The notes beneath the pieces are model-generated. The model was not told the origin of the DNA. It did no database searches and saw nothing but the letters and a program-made list of their open reading frames with translations. Both the position numbers and the translations under genes were made by a program. Below, piece after piece: positions 17,893-27,373 of a stretch of DNA of 64,000 bases. Source of the stretch: CAXMQZ01 sp963719055 (GTDB lineage Bacteria; Acidobacteriota; Thermoanaerobaculia; Multivoradales; JAHEKO01); NCBI GenBank assembly GCA_963719055.1, contig CAVRAU010000023.1, positions 248,001 to 312,000 on the forward strand, in the 5' to 3' direction. How positions within the stretch are numbered: the first letter of the stretch is position 1; every line of letters starts with the position of its first letter.

Positions 17893-18975
17893 ATGCCACC
17901 GCCTACGATCTCGATCCTGCTGCCTGTCTACAACGCTGCCCCATTCCTCTCGCAGTGTTTGGAAAGCCTCGGCCGTCAGACCTTCGCCGACTACGAGATC
18001 GTGGCCGTCGACGATGGCTCCACCGACGATTCGGCCTCGCGTCTCTTGCGGGCAGCCTCCCAGGACTCTCGCTTGCGGGTCTACAGAAGCCCACACCGGG
18101 GCCTCATCGAAACTCTGAATGACGGCCTCGATAGATGCGGCGGCCAATATCGTGGCACGAATGGACGCCGACGATATAGCCCATCCCCGTCGGTTGGAGC
18201 TCCAGGTCGCGGCACTCGAGGCCCCAGGGGCACCCGACATCGTCTCGTCACTCGTCGCTCACTTCCCGCGCCAGACCCTCGGCGAGGGGTTTCGAATCTA
18301 TGAGGAGTGGCTCAATCGACTGGTCGACCACGACGACATCTTCCGCGAGCGATTTATCGAGAGCCCGCTTCCTCACCCCTCGGTCATGGCCCGGCGAGAG
18401 GATCTGGCCTCTATCGGCGGTTATCGCGACATGGGGTGGCCCGAGGATTACGACCTCTGGCTTCGTCTGGCAGCGAGCGGCAAGATCTTTGGCAAGGTTC
18501 CCAGGACCCTGTATCTCTGGCGCCATCACGAGAATCGGCTCACCCGAACCGACTCACGCTACTCGGTGGAGCGCTTTCTCACCTGCAAGGCACACCATCT
18601 CGTCGAGGGCCCCCTTGGCCGGATCGGTACCTGTCTTTGTCTGGGGTGCGGGACAGACCGGACGTCGACTGTCCAAGCACCTGAAACGATTCGGTGCGGC
18701 GCTCCAGGCCTTCATCGATATCGACCCACGAAAGATCGGCAAGACCCTGCGCGGTCTACCGATCTCACCCATCCGAATCCTTGCCAAAGCTGCTCTCCAC
18801 CGAGGACCACGCCGTCGTTCTCGCCGCGGTCTCATCGCGAGGCGCTCGTGCCTTGATCCGCCAGCAACTGAGCGTCTCTCGGCTTGCAGGAGGGGCGGCA
18901 ATTCTGGTGCGTGGCCTAGCCTCTGGGCCCTCTGCCCTCGTGCTAGCCTTGCTGCGGGCACTGGATGGCGGATGA
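17893..18975 (+). CDS. Family 2 glycosyltransferase with C-terminal nucleotide-binding domain (three frameshifts)
   Basis: Transfers a sugar from a nucleotide sugar to a glycan or lipid acceptor. ATG at 17893 opens PPTISILLPVYNAAPFL, then QTFADYEIVAVDDGSTDDS (nucleotide-binding acidic residues) and VARMDADDIAHP, the DxD motif that holds the metal; GWPEDYDLWLRL is the catalytic ED-Y block of GT2 enzymes. After about residue 245 a second, shorter domain begins with VFVWGAGQTGRRLSKHL, a GxGxxG Rossmann motif, and FIDIDPRKIG. Breaks lie near 18130, 18640 and 18780; at the first, removing one G gives CGANIVARMDADD. It overlaps the next gene by 11 bases. Cell-envelope glycan assembly is the likely role. 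Confidence 0.8.
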
Positions 18976-19375
18976 CGATATGACGACCCGCAAGACGGAA
19001 CCCGAGCCAGAGGAAGGTATCGGTTGGGTTGCCTTCGAGATCTCGAGCGAGCTGCGCCAAAGGGCCGAGGTCATCGTCGAGCAGATCCGTTCCGACCCAG
19101 ACAAGCAACCTCACGTATCCGAATTGGTGGAGGTCGTCCTGGCAATGACGGACAGGGGGTTGTACTACTACTTCCTCCACCCACTCGAGGAGGCTGATGT
19201 CGGGATCGTCACCCGCAAGGCTGTATCTCTGGCGCTTGGTACCGCTGGCCGCACCCTCCCCGTTGTGGTCCGCAAGACAGTCAAGTCGCTGAACGACGAG
19301 CAGCTCCTGAAGATTGCCGAGTTCATCGACCATATTCTGATCCGCGATGAAGAGGAGGACGCGGAGGAAGCATGA
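18965..19375 (+). CDS. Conserved small acidic protein, unknown
   Basis: Intact 136-residue cytoplasmic protein. Both termini are acidic (TEPEPEEG, RDEEEDAEEA). The middle is largely helical: FEISSELRQRAEVIVEQIRS, a Tyr-rich GLYYYFLHPLEE and LNDEQLLKIAEFIDHIL. No enzymatic motif is visible. The start overlaps the glycosyltransferase end, and its TGA overlaps the ATG of the alcohol dehydrogenase (ATGA at 19372-19375), which indicates translational coupling. The helical pattern suggests a protein-protein interaction role, but that is a guess. Confidence 0.6.
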   Translation: MADDDMTTRKTEPEPEEGIGWVAFEISSELRQRAEVIVEQIRSDPDKQPHVSELVEVVLAMTDRGLYYYFLHPLEEADVGIVTRKAVSLALGTAGRTLPVVVRKTVKSLNDEQLLKIAEFIDHILIRDEEEDAEEA

Positions 19376-20366
19376 AAGCCATGGTCTTCGAGGGCCCTGG
19401 GCGGCCCTTGCGCCTGATGGAGCGTTCGATCCCCGAGTACAGCCCCGACCAGGTCTTGATCCGGGTTTCCGCCTGCGGCGTGTGTCGCACCGATTTGCAT
19501 GTCGTCGATGGTGATCTGAAGGAGCCCAAGCTGCCACTGGTCTTGGGCCACGAGATCGTCGGTGTCGTGGAAGCGGTCGGAGAGCGCGTCGAGGGCCTCG
19601 AGCTTGGGCAGCGGGTAGGTGTGCCTTGGCTTGGTGGAACCTGTGCCGAGTGCGCGTACTGCAAGCGGGACCAAGAGAATCTGTGTGATCAAGCGGTTTT
19701 CACGGGCTATCAGATCGACGGCGGCTACGCCGAGTACGCGGTGGCGGACCATCGCTACGCCTTTCCTCTGGCTTCCGGGACTGTCCGATGCCGAAGCGGC
19801 GCCGCTTCTCTGCGCCGGTCTCATCGGCTACCGCTCCCTGTGCATGACAGGAGAGGCGCCGAAACTGGGACTGTACGGATTTGGCGCCGCCGCCCACATC
19901 ATCGCCCAGGTGGCGCGGCATCAAGGTCGCGAGGTCTTCGCCTTCACTCGACAGGGGGACACCGAGGGCCAGGAATTCGCTCATCGACTCGGAGCGCAAT
20001 GGGCAGGCGACTCCAGTATGCATCCCCCCACCGAGTTGGACGCGGCCATTCTCTTTGCACCCGCAGGCGAGCTCGTCCCAGCGGCGCTTGCTGCCGTGCG
20101 CAAGGGAGGCGTGGTCGTCTGCGCCGGGATTCATATGAGCTCAGATCCCTGCCTTCGACTACTCCTTGCTCTGGGGAGAGCGATGCGTTCGATCGGTAGC
20201 CAACCTGACCCGCCGCGACGGACAGGAGTTTCTCGCCCTGGCGCCCCAGATACCCGTAAGAACCGAGATTCAGACATTCCCACTGGCAGAGGCCAACCAG
20301 GCCCTGGAGTGTCTGCGAACCGGCAAGATCCAAGGCGCCGGAGTCCTGCTGCCCGAGATCTCCTGA
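19372..20366 (+). CDS. Zinc-dependent alcohol dehydrogenase (two frameshifts)
   Basis: Medium-chain NAD(P)-dependent dehydrogenase of about 331 residues. Zinc ligands and fold markers in order: CGVCRTDLHVVDG (catalytic Cys), GHEIVGVVEAVG (catalytic His-Glu), and the structural zinc cluster GGTCAECAYCKRDQENLC (four Cys). The cofactor domain begins LGLYGFGAAAHI (GxGxxx). The closing LRTGKIQGAGVL is typical of the AdhA-like branch. The frame breaks near 19775 (removing one G gives FPLLPGLSDAEAAP) and near 20150. It is coupled to the small protein before it and, by a TGATG overlap, to the GNAT after it. The natural alcohol is unknown. Confidence 0.88.
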
Positions 20367-20899
20367 TGCGGCTCGATCTCGGTGAGGGCTTCTGGGTCCG
20401 CGAGTTTCGCTCTGACGATGTCGCAGGACTGATCCGGCACGCCAACAACGAGAACGTGGCTCGTAATCTGGAGGACCGCTTTCCCCATCCCTACACCCGA
20501 GAAGACGCCAGAGGGTGGCTGGCCCATGTTGCCGAGCAGGATCCTCCGACCCAGTTCGCCATCGCCACCGAGAGGGAAGTCATCGGCGGCATCGGGTTTC
20601 GCATCCGCGAGGATGTCTACCGTCGCACGGCGGAGCTCGGCTACTGGTTGGGCGAAGACCATTGGGGGCAAGGCGTTGCGACTCGGGCCGTGCGGGCTTT
20701 CTCCACGTGGATCTTCGAGAGCTTGCCTGTCGAGCGCATCGAGGCTCGCGTCTTCGAGACGAACCCAGCCTCGTGTCGCGTTCTGGAGAAGGCCGGCTTC
20801 ACCTCCGAGGGCCGGCTGCGACATAGCGTCCTCAAGATCAACATGCTGATGGACCAGATCGTCTACGCTATCCTTCGCCACGAATCGAAATCCCTGTAG
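20366..20899 (+). CDS. GNAT acetyltransferase, RimJ/RimL-like
   Basis: Intact 177-residue N-acetyltransferase using acetyl-CoA. ATG at 20366 overlaps the stop of the dehydrogenase by one base. The sequence has the RimJ/RimL-type order: REFRSDDVAGLIRHANNE (N-terminal acceptor part), IGGIGFRIREDV (strand 4), ELGYWLGEDHWGQGVATRAV with the Q/RxxGxG/A pyrophosphate loop (about residues 92-111), and ARVFETNPASCRVLEKAGF with the Asn-Ser and Gly-Phe C-terminal signature. The acceptor may be an amino acid, polyamine or protein N-terminus; it cannot be told from sequence. Confidence 0.88.
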   Translation: MRLDLGEGFWVREFRSDDVAGLIRHANNENVARNLEDRFPHPYTREDARGWLAHVAEQDPPTQFAIATEREVIGGIGFRIREDVYRRTAELGYWLGEDHWGQGVATRAVRAFSTWIFESLPVERIEARVFETNPASCRVLEKAGFTSEGRLRHSVLKINMLMDQIVYAILRHESKSL

Positions 20900-20923
20900 A
20901 GAACTCGAGAACGGGAGCACTCC

Positions 20924-21674
20924 ATGGAATGGATCGCTGAACCTCAAGCCTGGATCGCGCTGGTGACCCTGACCGCGCTGGAAATCGTCCTGGGGATCGA
21001 CAACATCGTCTTCATCTCGGTTCTTACCGGCCGACTCCCCGAGAGATCAGAGGCAAAAGGGCCGCATGGTCGGTCTGGCCCTGGCGATGATCATGCGCAT
21101 CGTCCTCCTGCTCTTCCTGGCCTGGATCGTCAAGCTCACCGCACCCCTGTTCACCGTCTTCGGCAACGAGATCTCCGGACGCGACCTGATCCTGATCATC
21201 GGTGGGCTGTTCCTCCTGGCCAAGGCTACCCATGAAATTCATCACAACCTCGAAGGCGTCGAAGGCGAAGAAGCCGTCAGTGTGCATGCGACCTTCGGCA
21301 GCGTTCTCTTTCAGATCATGCTCTTGGACATCGTCTTTTCTCTCGACTCGGTCATCACCGCGGTAGGCATGGCCGACCATGTGCCCGTGATGGTGATCGC
21401 CATCGTTCTGGCGGTGGTCTTCATGATGATCTTTGCCAAGCCCATCGGCGAGTTCGTCGAGGAGCATCCGACGGTCAAGATGTTGGCCTTGAGCTTCCTG
21501 TTGCTGGTGGGCATGGCGCTGGTGGCGGACGGGCTGGAGTTCCACATCCCCAAGGGCTACATCTACTTCGCGATGGGCTTCTCGGTCTTCGTGGAGATGC
21601 TCAATCTGCGCCTGCGCAAGAAGAAGCGTCAGAAACCTCTCAAGCTACGCAAGAGACTGCCGCGCGAGGTCTGA
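20924..21674 (+). CDS. TerC-family integral membrane protein (one frameshift)
   Basis: Membrane protein of about 250 residues, family involved in manganese export or metal loading of exported proteins and named for tellurite resistance. ATG at 20924 follows GGGAG. The defining acidic intramembrane motif is present (LEIVLGIDNIVFISVL) and its mirror copy appears later (MLLDIVFSLDSVITAVG), the two Asp-containing helices that form the ion path. Six to seven membrane segments can be counted; the C-terminus is very basic (RLRKKKRQKPLKLRKRL). The frame breaks near 21040; removing one base gives RQKGRMVGLALAM. A strong terminator follows 26 bases after the stop. Confidence 0.88.
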
Positions 21675-21699
21675 GACTCAGAGGTCGACCAGGGCTCCA

Positions 21700-21732
21700 C
21701 TGAGCGCGTGCTACAGTCGCGCTCAGCTTTTT
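21700..21732 (+). terminator. Rho-independent terminator after TerC
   Basis: CTGAGCGCG (21700-21708) pairs perfectly with CGCGCTCAG (21718-21726) over nine base pairs, loop of nine, then C and five T (21728-21732). It ends the rightward string that starts at 17019 and separates it from the PQQ propeller gene. Confidence 0.85.
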
Positions 21733-21763
21733 CATCTAGCAACCAGCGCTGAAAGGGGTTCTC

Positions 21764-23194
21764 ATGTCCTATCGCTACCGCTTGATTGCGGTGATTCTCT
21801 CTGCCATCAGTCTGGCTGGCCCTGGCCTGGCCCAGGAGTGGTCCCGTTTTCGCGGCCCCAACGGATCGGGGGTGTCCGAGGCCAAGAATCTGCCAACGGA
21901 ATTTGGACCCGACCAGAATCTGACCTGGTCAGTGGAGATTCCCTTCGCCCGCTCGTCTCCGGTGCTGGCCGATGACCGCATCTTCCTTACCGCGATCGAT
22001 GCCGAAACCTTCACCACCCTGGCCCTGGACCGGACATCGGGCAAGGAGCTCTGGAGACGCGAGATCGGACGTGATCGTGAATCTGAGATGCACCAGGACA
22101 CCGATTCGGCCACGCCCTCGCCGGTGACCGACGGCGCCAACGTCTTCGCCTTTTTCCAGGAGACCGGTCTCGTGGCCTACAACGCTCGCGGTGATGAGCT
22201 CTGGCGCCTGGCCCTGGGTCCGTTTCGCAACTTCTACGGTATGTCGGCCTCGCCAGTTCTGGCAGGTGACACTCTGTTCCTGGTCTGTGACCAGAATGGC
22301 GGCTCGTTTCTCCTGGCGGTAGACAAGAACACCGGCAAGCAGCGGTGGCGCCAGGAGCGCCCAGGTCGGAGTCTGAGCTACACGACCCCGATTCTCTATC
22401 CCGATGCCCAGCACCCGCGAGAGCTCGTCATCCTGGGAGATCGGTGGCTCGATGCCTACGATCTGTCCTCAGGGGAGAGTCGCTGGGTGTTGAACGGTCT
22501 GGGCGTCGGCCCTGTGTCGAGTCCTGTACTGGCCGGAGACGTCTTGTTCGTCAATGCTCCGGATCAGGCTCCGGAGCCGCCTCCACCTTTCAGCGAGCTC
22601 ACCAAAGAGCACGATGCAGATGGCAACGGGGTAATGTCGCGGCAGGAGGTCGAAGGTACCTGGATGACCAAGCATTTCGGGTTTGTCGACTGGGACGGCG
22701 ACGGATCGCTTTCAGCCGAGGATTGGCAGCAGCTCAACCAGAGCATGAGCACCGACGACTGGGGAATCCATGCCATCCGGCTTCCTGGCCAGGGCAAAGA
22801 GCCAGCGATTCTGTGGAGCTCGCAGCAAAGCGTTCCCTATATCCCGACGGGAATCGTCTACGACGGCGCTCTTTACATGGTCAAAGATGGCATCGTGTCC
22901 AGCTACGACGCCGCATCCGGCGAACTGCTCAAGCGAGGTCGTCTCACCAAGGGCAGCCCCAAGGTGTATGCCTCACCCGTGGCCGCCGACGGCAAGATCT
23001 TCATCGGTACCCTGGAGGGCCAGATGGCCGTGCTGCAAGCAGGCGCGCAGTGGGAGGTACTCGCCCTGAACGATCTGGATGACGAGATCTGGGCCACGCC
23101 TGCCATCGCCGACGGGAATCTCTACGTTCGGACCCGCGGCAAGCTCTCGAGCTTTGCCGCTCCGCAGGAGGTCGAGAGCGCCGCGAGTCCCTAG
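21764..23194 (+). CDS. Secreted PQQ-like beta-propeller with inserted EF-hand pair
   Basis: Intact 476-residue exported propeller. Signal peptide MSYRYRLIAVILSAISLAGPGLAQ is followed by EWSRFRGPNGSG, the usual start of this group, and repeated blades with the A-x-D-x-x-T/S-G-x-x-x-W pattern (ALDRTSGKELWRR, AVDKNTGKQRWRQ, AYDLSSGESRWVL, SYDAASGELLKRG). Between blades, at about residues 280-325, two calcium-binding loops are inserted: DADGNGVMSRQE and DWDGDGSLSAED, both matching the EF-hand D-x-D-G-N/D-G pattern. Binding of PQQ itself is doubtful because the dehydrogenase residues are not evident. It starts after the TerC terminator with AAAGGGG before the ATG. Its TAG overlaps the stop of the convergent DUF4920 gene. 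Confidence 0.88.
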   Translation: MSYRYRLIAVILSAISLAGPGLAQEWSRFRGPNGSGVSEAKNLPTEFGPDQNLTWSVEIPFARSSPVLADDRIFLTAIDAETFTTLALDRTSGKELWRREIGRDRESEMHQDTDSATPSPVTDGANVFAFFQETGLVAYNARGDELWRLALGPFRNFYGMSASPVLAGDTLFLVCDQNGGSFLLAVDKNTGKQRWRQERPGRSLSYTTPILYPDAQHPRELVILGDRWLDAYDLSSGESRWVLNGLGVGPVSSPVLAGDVLFVNAPDQAPEPPPPFSELTKEHDADGNGVMSRQEVEGTWMTKHFGFVDWDGDGSLSAEDWQQLNQSMSTDDWGIHAIRLPGQGKEPAILWSSQQSVPYIPTGIVYDGALYMVKDGIVSSYDAASGELLKRGRLTKGSPKVYASPVAADGKIFIGTLEGQMAVLQAGAQWEVLALNDLDDEIWATPAIADGNLYVRTRGKLSSFAAPQEVESAASP

Positions 23195-23665
23195 GGGCCC
23201 TGAATCTCCGAGCCCAGACCCTTCAGTCGCACGATCCGGTAGGGACCTTCGCCCATCTCGCCGGGATCGAACTCCCTGCCCTCTTCTTCGGCCACATGAC
23301 GGAGCCAAGCTTCGTACTTGTCGGGCTCCATATCCAGGATCTCGACCTCGCCCTCCGCGACGGCCTGACGACCCATCGACTCTTGCGGGAACACGATCAC
23401 GCCGTCGTCCACCTTGACGCGCAGGGTGGCATCCTCCGGTGAGGTGATATCGATCCAACACCCCTGCCGAGCACAGACGCCAGAAACCTCACCGGCGATC
23501 TGCACCTTCTTGCCCGCCCAAGCATCCGGGTCCTCGAGAATCTCTTCAATAGGTGTCGACTTCGAGCCCCTCGGTGAGAGCCTCTCCATACGTATCGACA
23601 ACGCCCGCGACGCACAGCGCCGGCAGGAGCATCGTTACCGCAATGATCAGAATGTTCCGTGACAT
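23191..23665 (-). CDS. DUF4920 family exported protein (one frameshift)
   Basis: Protein of about 157 residues. ATG at 23665 follows GGAGGAAAGACG and begins MSRNILIIAVTMLLPALCVAG, a signal peptide. The OB-like DUF4920 domain follows: PIEEILEDPDAWAGKKVQIA, GEVSGVCARQGCWIDI with the two conserved Cys flanking QG, and LRVKVDDGVIVFPQES. A Cys-x-x-x-Gly-Cys-Trp pair of this kind is typical of the family and may bind metal or form a disulphide. The frame breaks near 23545; removing one base joins GLEV to TPIEEIL. The C-terminus (about residue 100 on) is acidic. Function unassigned. It is convergent with the propeller gene, sharing stop bases CTAG. Confidence 0.75.
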
Positions 23666-23692
23666 CGTCTTTCCTCCGCTTCGCCATTTCAC

Positions 23693-25084
23693 TCAGACGG
23701 CAACCATAGCAAAATCGACAGCGATGGTCCACAGCCCCATCACCATGCACCTTCCGCATGCTTCACCGCGAGATTGAGCACCATCAGGAAACCGGCTCGT
23801 CACCATGAGACCAATCCAGAGGGTGAGCCGTGTTCGTGATGCGGGCAGGACATCTTCAAAACGGGGCCATCGCCATCCCTCGTCGTCCGCGAAGAGCGAG
23901 GCGCTGAACAACAATAGAAACGGCATGAGCGGCAGGTGGAATCTGGGATCGCCAAAGAAGACCACGACGATGGCCAGCATGTAGACACACAGAAGAACAG
24001 TCAGTCTGCCGAATACGGGCAGATCCTTGCGGCCCAGCAACGCCAGAGTGGCCGTGCCCAGCGCCAACAAGTAGGCGACATTGGCAAGAAACAAGAGCAA
24101 CAGAACCGTCGGTAGGCCAGGACGTGGTGTGAACCCCTTGAGGTTCCAGAGGACACCGTCTGTCTCCAGCGCCACGAGATGCGAGATCTTCAGCGGCAGT
24201 CTCCCCAAGGCTCTCAGCGGATCCTCGCGGATGGCCTGGAAGCCCATCGAATATCCACGATGCCAATCGAATTCATCTCCGACCGCCAAAGATGCGTCGA
24301 TCTCGCCCCGCCGGATATAGCCACCCCTGGCCTCAGGGTTGTTGCCCACCCAGAAATTGAAGCCACCCGAGGTGGTCAAAGATGTCCATCGACCGGTGAG
24401 TTGGTGATTCCGCCAGAGCCACGGACTCACCGTCAAAAGAGCCGTCAACAACACCAGGAAGGCCGTCGAGAGGGCTCGACCTCGTCGCTGGCCCTTGGTT
24501 GCCAGTCCCAGCGGCAGGACGAAGGGAAGCAGCACGATCAGGGGTCGTGTGAGAACAGCCGCACCCAAGACAAGACCTGCGACAATCGCGGGTATCACCC
24601 CTGGCTGCCTCGCCAGAGACAAGATGCCGATGGCTCCCAGCATCAGGAGCGTGAACAAGGGCTCCGTCAAACGCAGAGTCGAGTACATGACATGGGTGGG
24701 ATAGAGCGCCAGCAAGAGACCCGCGAGACGACCTGCCCCCGGACCCACAACCCGACTTCCCACCACGGACAAGAGAAGACAGGTAGCTATGCCGAGGGCG
24801 ATCTGCAGAGCCACTGCCCCGACCTCGGAAGGGCCACCACTCAGGCGAAACACCCAAGACAGAAGGGCCGGATAGCCCGCCGGCCAGTACGCCACTCGAG
24901 CACCCGTCTCATCGACGTAGCCCTCCCCCGCTGCCAGCCGACTGGCCAGATCAATGTACTCGACTTCATCGAACTGGGGGACGCGGTCCATCATCAGGAG
25001 GGCCCAGCCCAACCGGACAACGAGGGCGATCACCGCCAGAGTGACCAACCAGCGCCACTCGGGTCCACGATAAAGGGATTTCAC
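23693..25084 (-). CDS. Polytopic glycosyltransferase, GT39/ArnT-like
   Basis: Membrane enzyme of 463 residues that would move a sugar from a polyprenyl-phosphate carrier to an acceptor. The N-terminal loop has the acidic motif VPQFDEVEYIDLASRLAAG (first periplasmic loop Asp-Glu, characteristic of GT-C enzymes) and YWPAGYPALLSWVF. About eleven hydrophobic segments follow, with RHWxxx-type loops (VSPWLWRNHQLTG) before a periplasmic region and a C-terminal helix. Start is GTG at 25084, 11 bases after the restored stop of the TonB receptor. The final 35 residues look out of frame; a shift near 23800 would give a shorter end at about 23740 (FLMVLNLAVKHAEGAW). The acceptor is unknown. Confidence 0.78.
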   Translation of the reverse strand: MKSLYRGPEWRWLVTLAVIALVVRLGWALLMMDRVPQFDEVEYIDLASRLAAGEGYVDETGARVAYWPAGYPALLSWVFRLSGGPSEVGAVALQIALGIATCLLLSVVGSRVVGPGAGRLAGLLLALYPTHVMYSTLRLTEPLFTLLMLGAIGILSLARQPGVIPAIVAGLVLGAAVLTRPLIVLLPFVLPLGLATKGQRRGRALSTAFLVLLTALLTVSPWLWRNHQLTGRWTSLTTSGGFNFWVGNNPEARGGYIRRGEIDASLAVGDEFDWHRGYSMGFQAIREDPLRALGRLPLKISHLVALETDGVLWNLKGFTPRPGLPTVLLLLFLANVAYLLALGTATLALLGRKDLPVFGRLTVLLCVYMLAIVVVFFGDPRFHLPLMPFLLLFSASLFADDEGWRWPRFEDVLPASRTRLTLWIGLMVTSRFPDGAQSRGEACGRCMVMGLWTIAVDFAMVAV

Positions 25085-25094
25085 GCTGCGGAGC

Positions 25095-27192
25095 TTATGG
25101 TCGCTGCCAACGGAGCGCCAGTCCGATGGCTCGACCGGGCGAGTAGGTCACCTTGTCGATCGGCCGAGTTGAAGTACTCCTCGTCGAGGAGATTGCGACC
25201 GCTCAGGGACAGGGCAAGACCGTTGGCCAAGGTGTATTGCAGAGACGCCGAGAGAAGGCTGACGCTGGGGATGGCTTTTTCGCCCGGGCCGGGATCGGTG
25301 ATGTCAGCGCGCTGCTCCCAACGGACCTCCGCCACCCAGGGACCTCGGCGCCACACACCGCCCAGATTGAATCGGTTGGCGGGAATATCAGCCAGTGGAT
25401 CCTCCATCTCGTTGACGCCTTCGAAGAGGTGACCACCGAAGTTCAGAGTCCAATGGTCGTCGAACTGGTAGAAACCGCTGTATTCGAAGCCGGTGATGGT
25501 GCCGGAGACAAGATTGACGAAAGTCAGCAGTTCGGGCTCGATTTCGATGCGCTCGATGTAATCGGTGATCTCGTTGCGCGACACGAAGCCCGAAACAAAG
25601 AGCTTTTCGCCATACCAGCGCAAACCGATATCGAAGTTCAGCGAACGCTCCGGATCCAAATCAGGGTTCCCGATCACCTCACCGCGGCCGGTGGTGCCGC
25701 TGAAGTAGCGCTCACTCAGGGACGGGAATCGAAGCCCCGAGCCGAGGTTGGAAGCCAACTCGAAGCCCGCTCCCAGGGGTACGACCAACCCGGCAAAGCC
25801 CGTCAGGGCGTTGTCGTCTGTCGCCGGCTCCCCGGCATTTCCCTGGCTCTGGTAGGCGAACCGTGCACCGGCCAGAACCACTGCTCGACCCACATTCCAT
25901 TCCATGGAGCCGTAGAGCCCCGCCTCGTTGTCCTCTCCATCATCCAGAGTCTTCTGTTCGTCCTCCGTCCCGGAGGAGAAGTCAAAGGTGGTCTCCAGTG
26001 CGCTGACACCTCGACGGCCAAAATAGTCGACACCGAATCGGGTCGAAACCGTGCCCGCGACTCGCACCCGCCTTTGCCAATTGAAGCCGAAGTCGAGCGC
26101 CTCGTTGTCGACTCGGCTCAGCTCGTCCTCTTCGGAGACATGGGTCTCGAGTGAGTTGGGATGTGTCCAGGCCTCCAGCTTCCAACCTGAGTCGTGACGC
26201 ACAGCGAAGCGAGCCAGGTAGTGTTCCTCTTGCGGATAGATGGTGATGCGCTCAGGGTAATCGGTATTGGACTTGCCGATGTCCAGACCCCGAGAGGCGA
26301 CCCCCAGGACTTCGTACTGGAGCTTGCCAGCGGTCCATCGTCGCTCGAGCGTCCCCGAGGTCTGGGTGAAGCCAGTATTGAGAATCTCACCGTTGGGTGC
26401 CTTGCTCTGACCGGCGTCACGCCGGGCAACACCCAGCGACCATTTGCCGTCGCCCCATCCACCCAGCAGGTAGTTCTCGTCACCCTGGGATTGATAGCCG
26501 CCCTCTCCCGCCCAGCCCTCGAAACGGCGTGGAAAGACCTGGATGACGCCGCCCAGAGCTCCGGACCCATAGAAGGTCGAGGATGGGCCGCGCAGCACAT
26601 CGACGGATCGCATCAATCGGGGATCGAGAAACGAGGCCGAGACTCCGGCTCGGCGTTCGCCGACGATCCGCATCCCGGAGACCAGAGTCATGATCCTCTG
26701 TCGCGACACACCTCGGATGGAGTAGGTCTGGAAGATGCCACCTTGACCGTTTTGAGAAACGGCTGGCACCTCCACGACCATATCGGTCAGGGTCGAAGGG
26801 GGCGCCGGCATTTCCTCGGGATCGATGACACTTGTGGCCACGCTGACCGGCGAGAAGTTGTCTTCGCCCGGCGCGGCGGTGACGGCGATCTCTTCGTAGA
26901 CCTCCTGTTTGGCAACCATCGTCACCGCTAGCGGCTGGACCGCCGCTGGATCCACCTCGAGCACCAGGGTCTCGAATCTTGGGTGGGTGAAGAACAAGGT
27001 CACCGGAGGCTCGACATCCTTGACTCTGAACTCACCCGTTCGGCCGGTGAAGACGGTCTTACCGTCGCCTTCCACCTCGACCTGCACATGCTCGATGGCG
27101 GTTCCTGCGGCAGTGGACACCGCGCCCTCGATCGCCGACCAGGCGACCACGGGGCTGAAAGCCAACAGAAGACTCGAACAGAGCAGTCGCAT
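25095..27192 (-). CDS. TonB-dependent outer-membrane receptor (frameshift near C-terminus)
   Basis: Outer-membrane active transporter of about 700 residues. A signal peptide (MRLLCSSLLLAFSPVVAWSA, ATG 27192; a GTG seven codons upstream is possible) precedes a carboxypeptidase-regulatory-like domain (VQVEVEGDGKTVFTG...), then the plug (SVATSVIDPEEMPA, YSIRGVSRQRIMTLVSGMRI, RSVDVLRGPSSTFYGSGALGG) and a 22-strand barrel region (ALSDRYFSGTTGRGEVIGNPDLDPERS, typical of the C-terminal third, shown here in parts: NPDLDPERSLNFDIGLRWY). The frame breaks near 25165; in the other frame the chain ends DKVTYSPGRAIGLALRWQRP at TAA 25095-25097, a far better barrel end. It is divergent from the ABC exporter. 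Ligand unknown. Confidence 0.85.
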
Positions 27193-27373
27193 ACTACGTA
27201 TCGCTATCGACACCGGTGGATGGATGATCCGCAGTCAGGATGACTACGGTGCCAGGCCGCGGTTGTTTCTATCAAAAGCCCCGCCTCCTGTCGATCAAAC
27301 CGGTCTGGAAGCGATTCATCTGCAGAGTCCACAAGGACGGCAGTCCGCTCAGAGTACAATCCCCTCCGACGCC

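Noticed and set aside
24179..25432. Plus-strand frame of 417 codons
   Set aside because: Antisense to GT39 and TonB genes; Gln/Arg/Ser-rich composition typical of shadow frames.
27355..27360. TACAAT as -10 of the NatA promoter
   Set aside because: No acceptable -35 lies 16-18 bases upstream, so I did not list it as a promoter.
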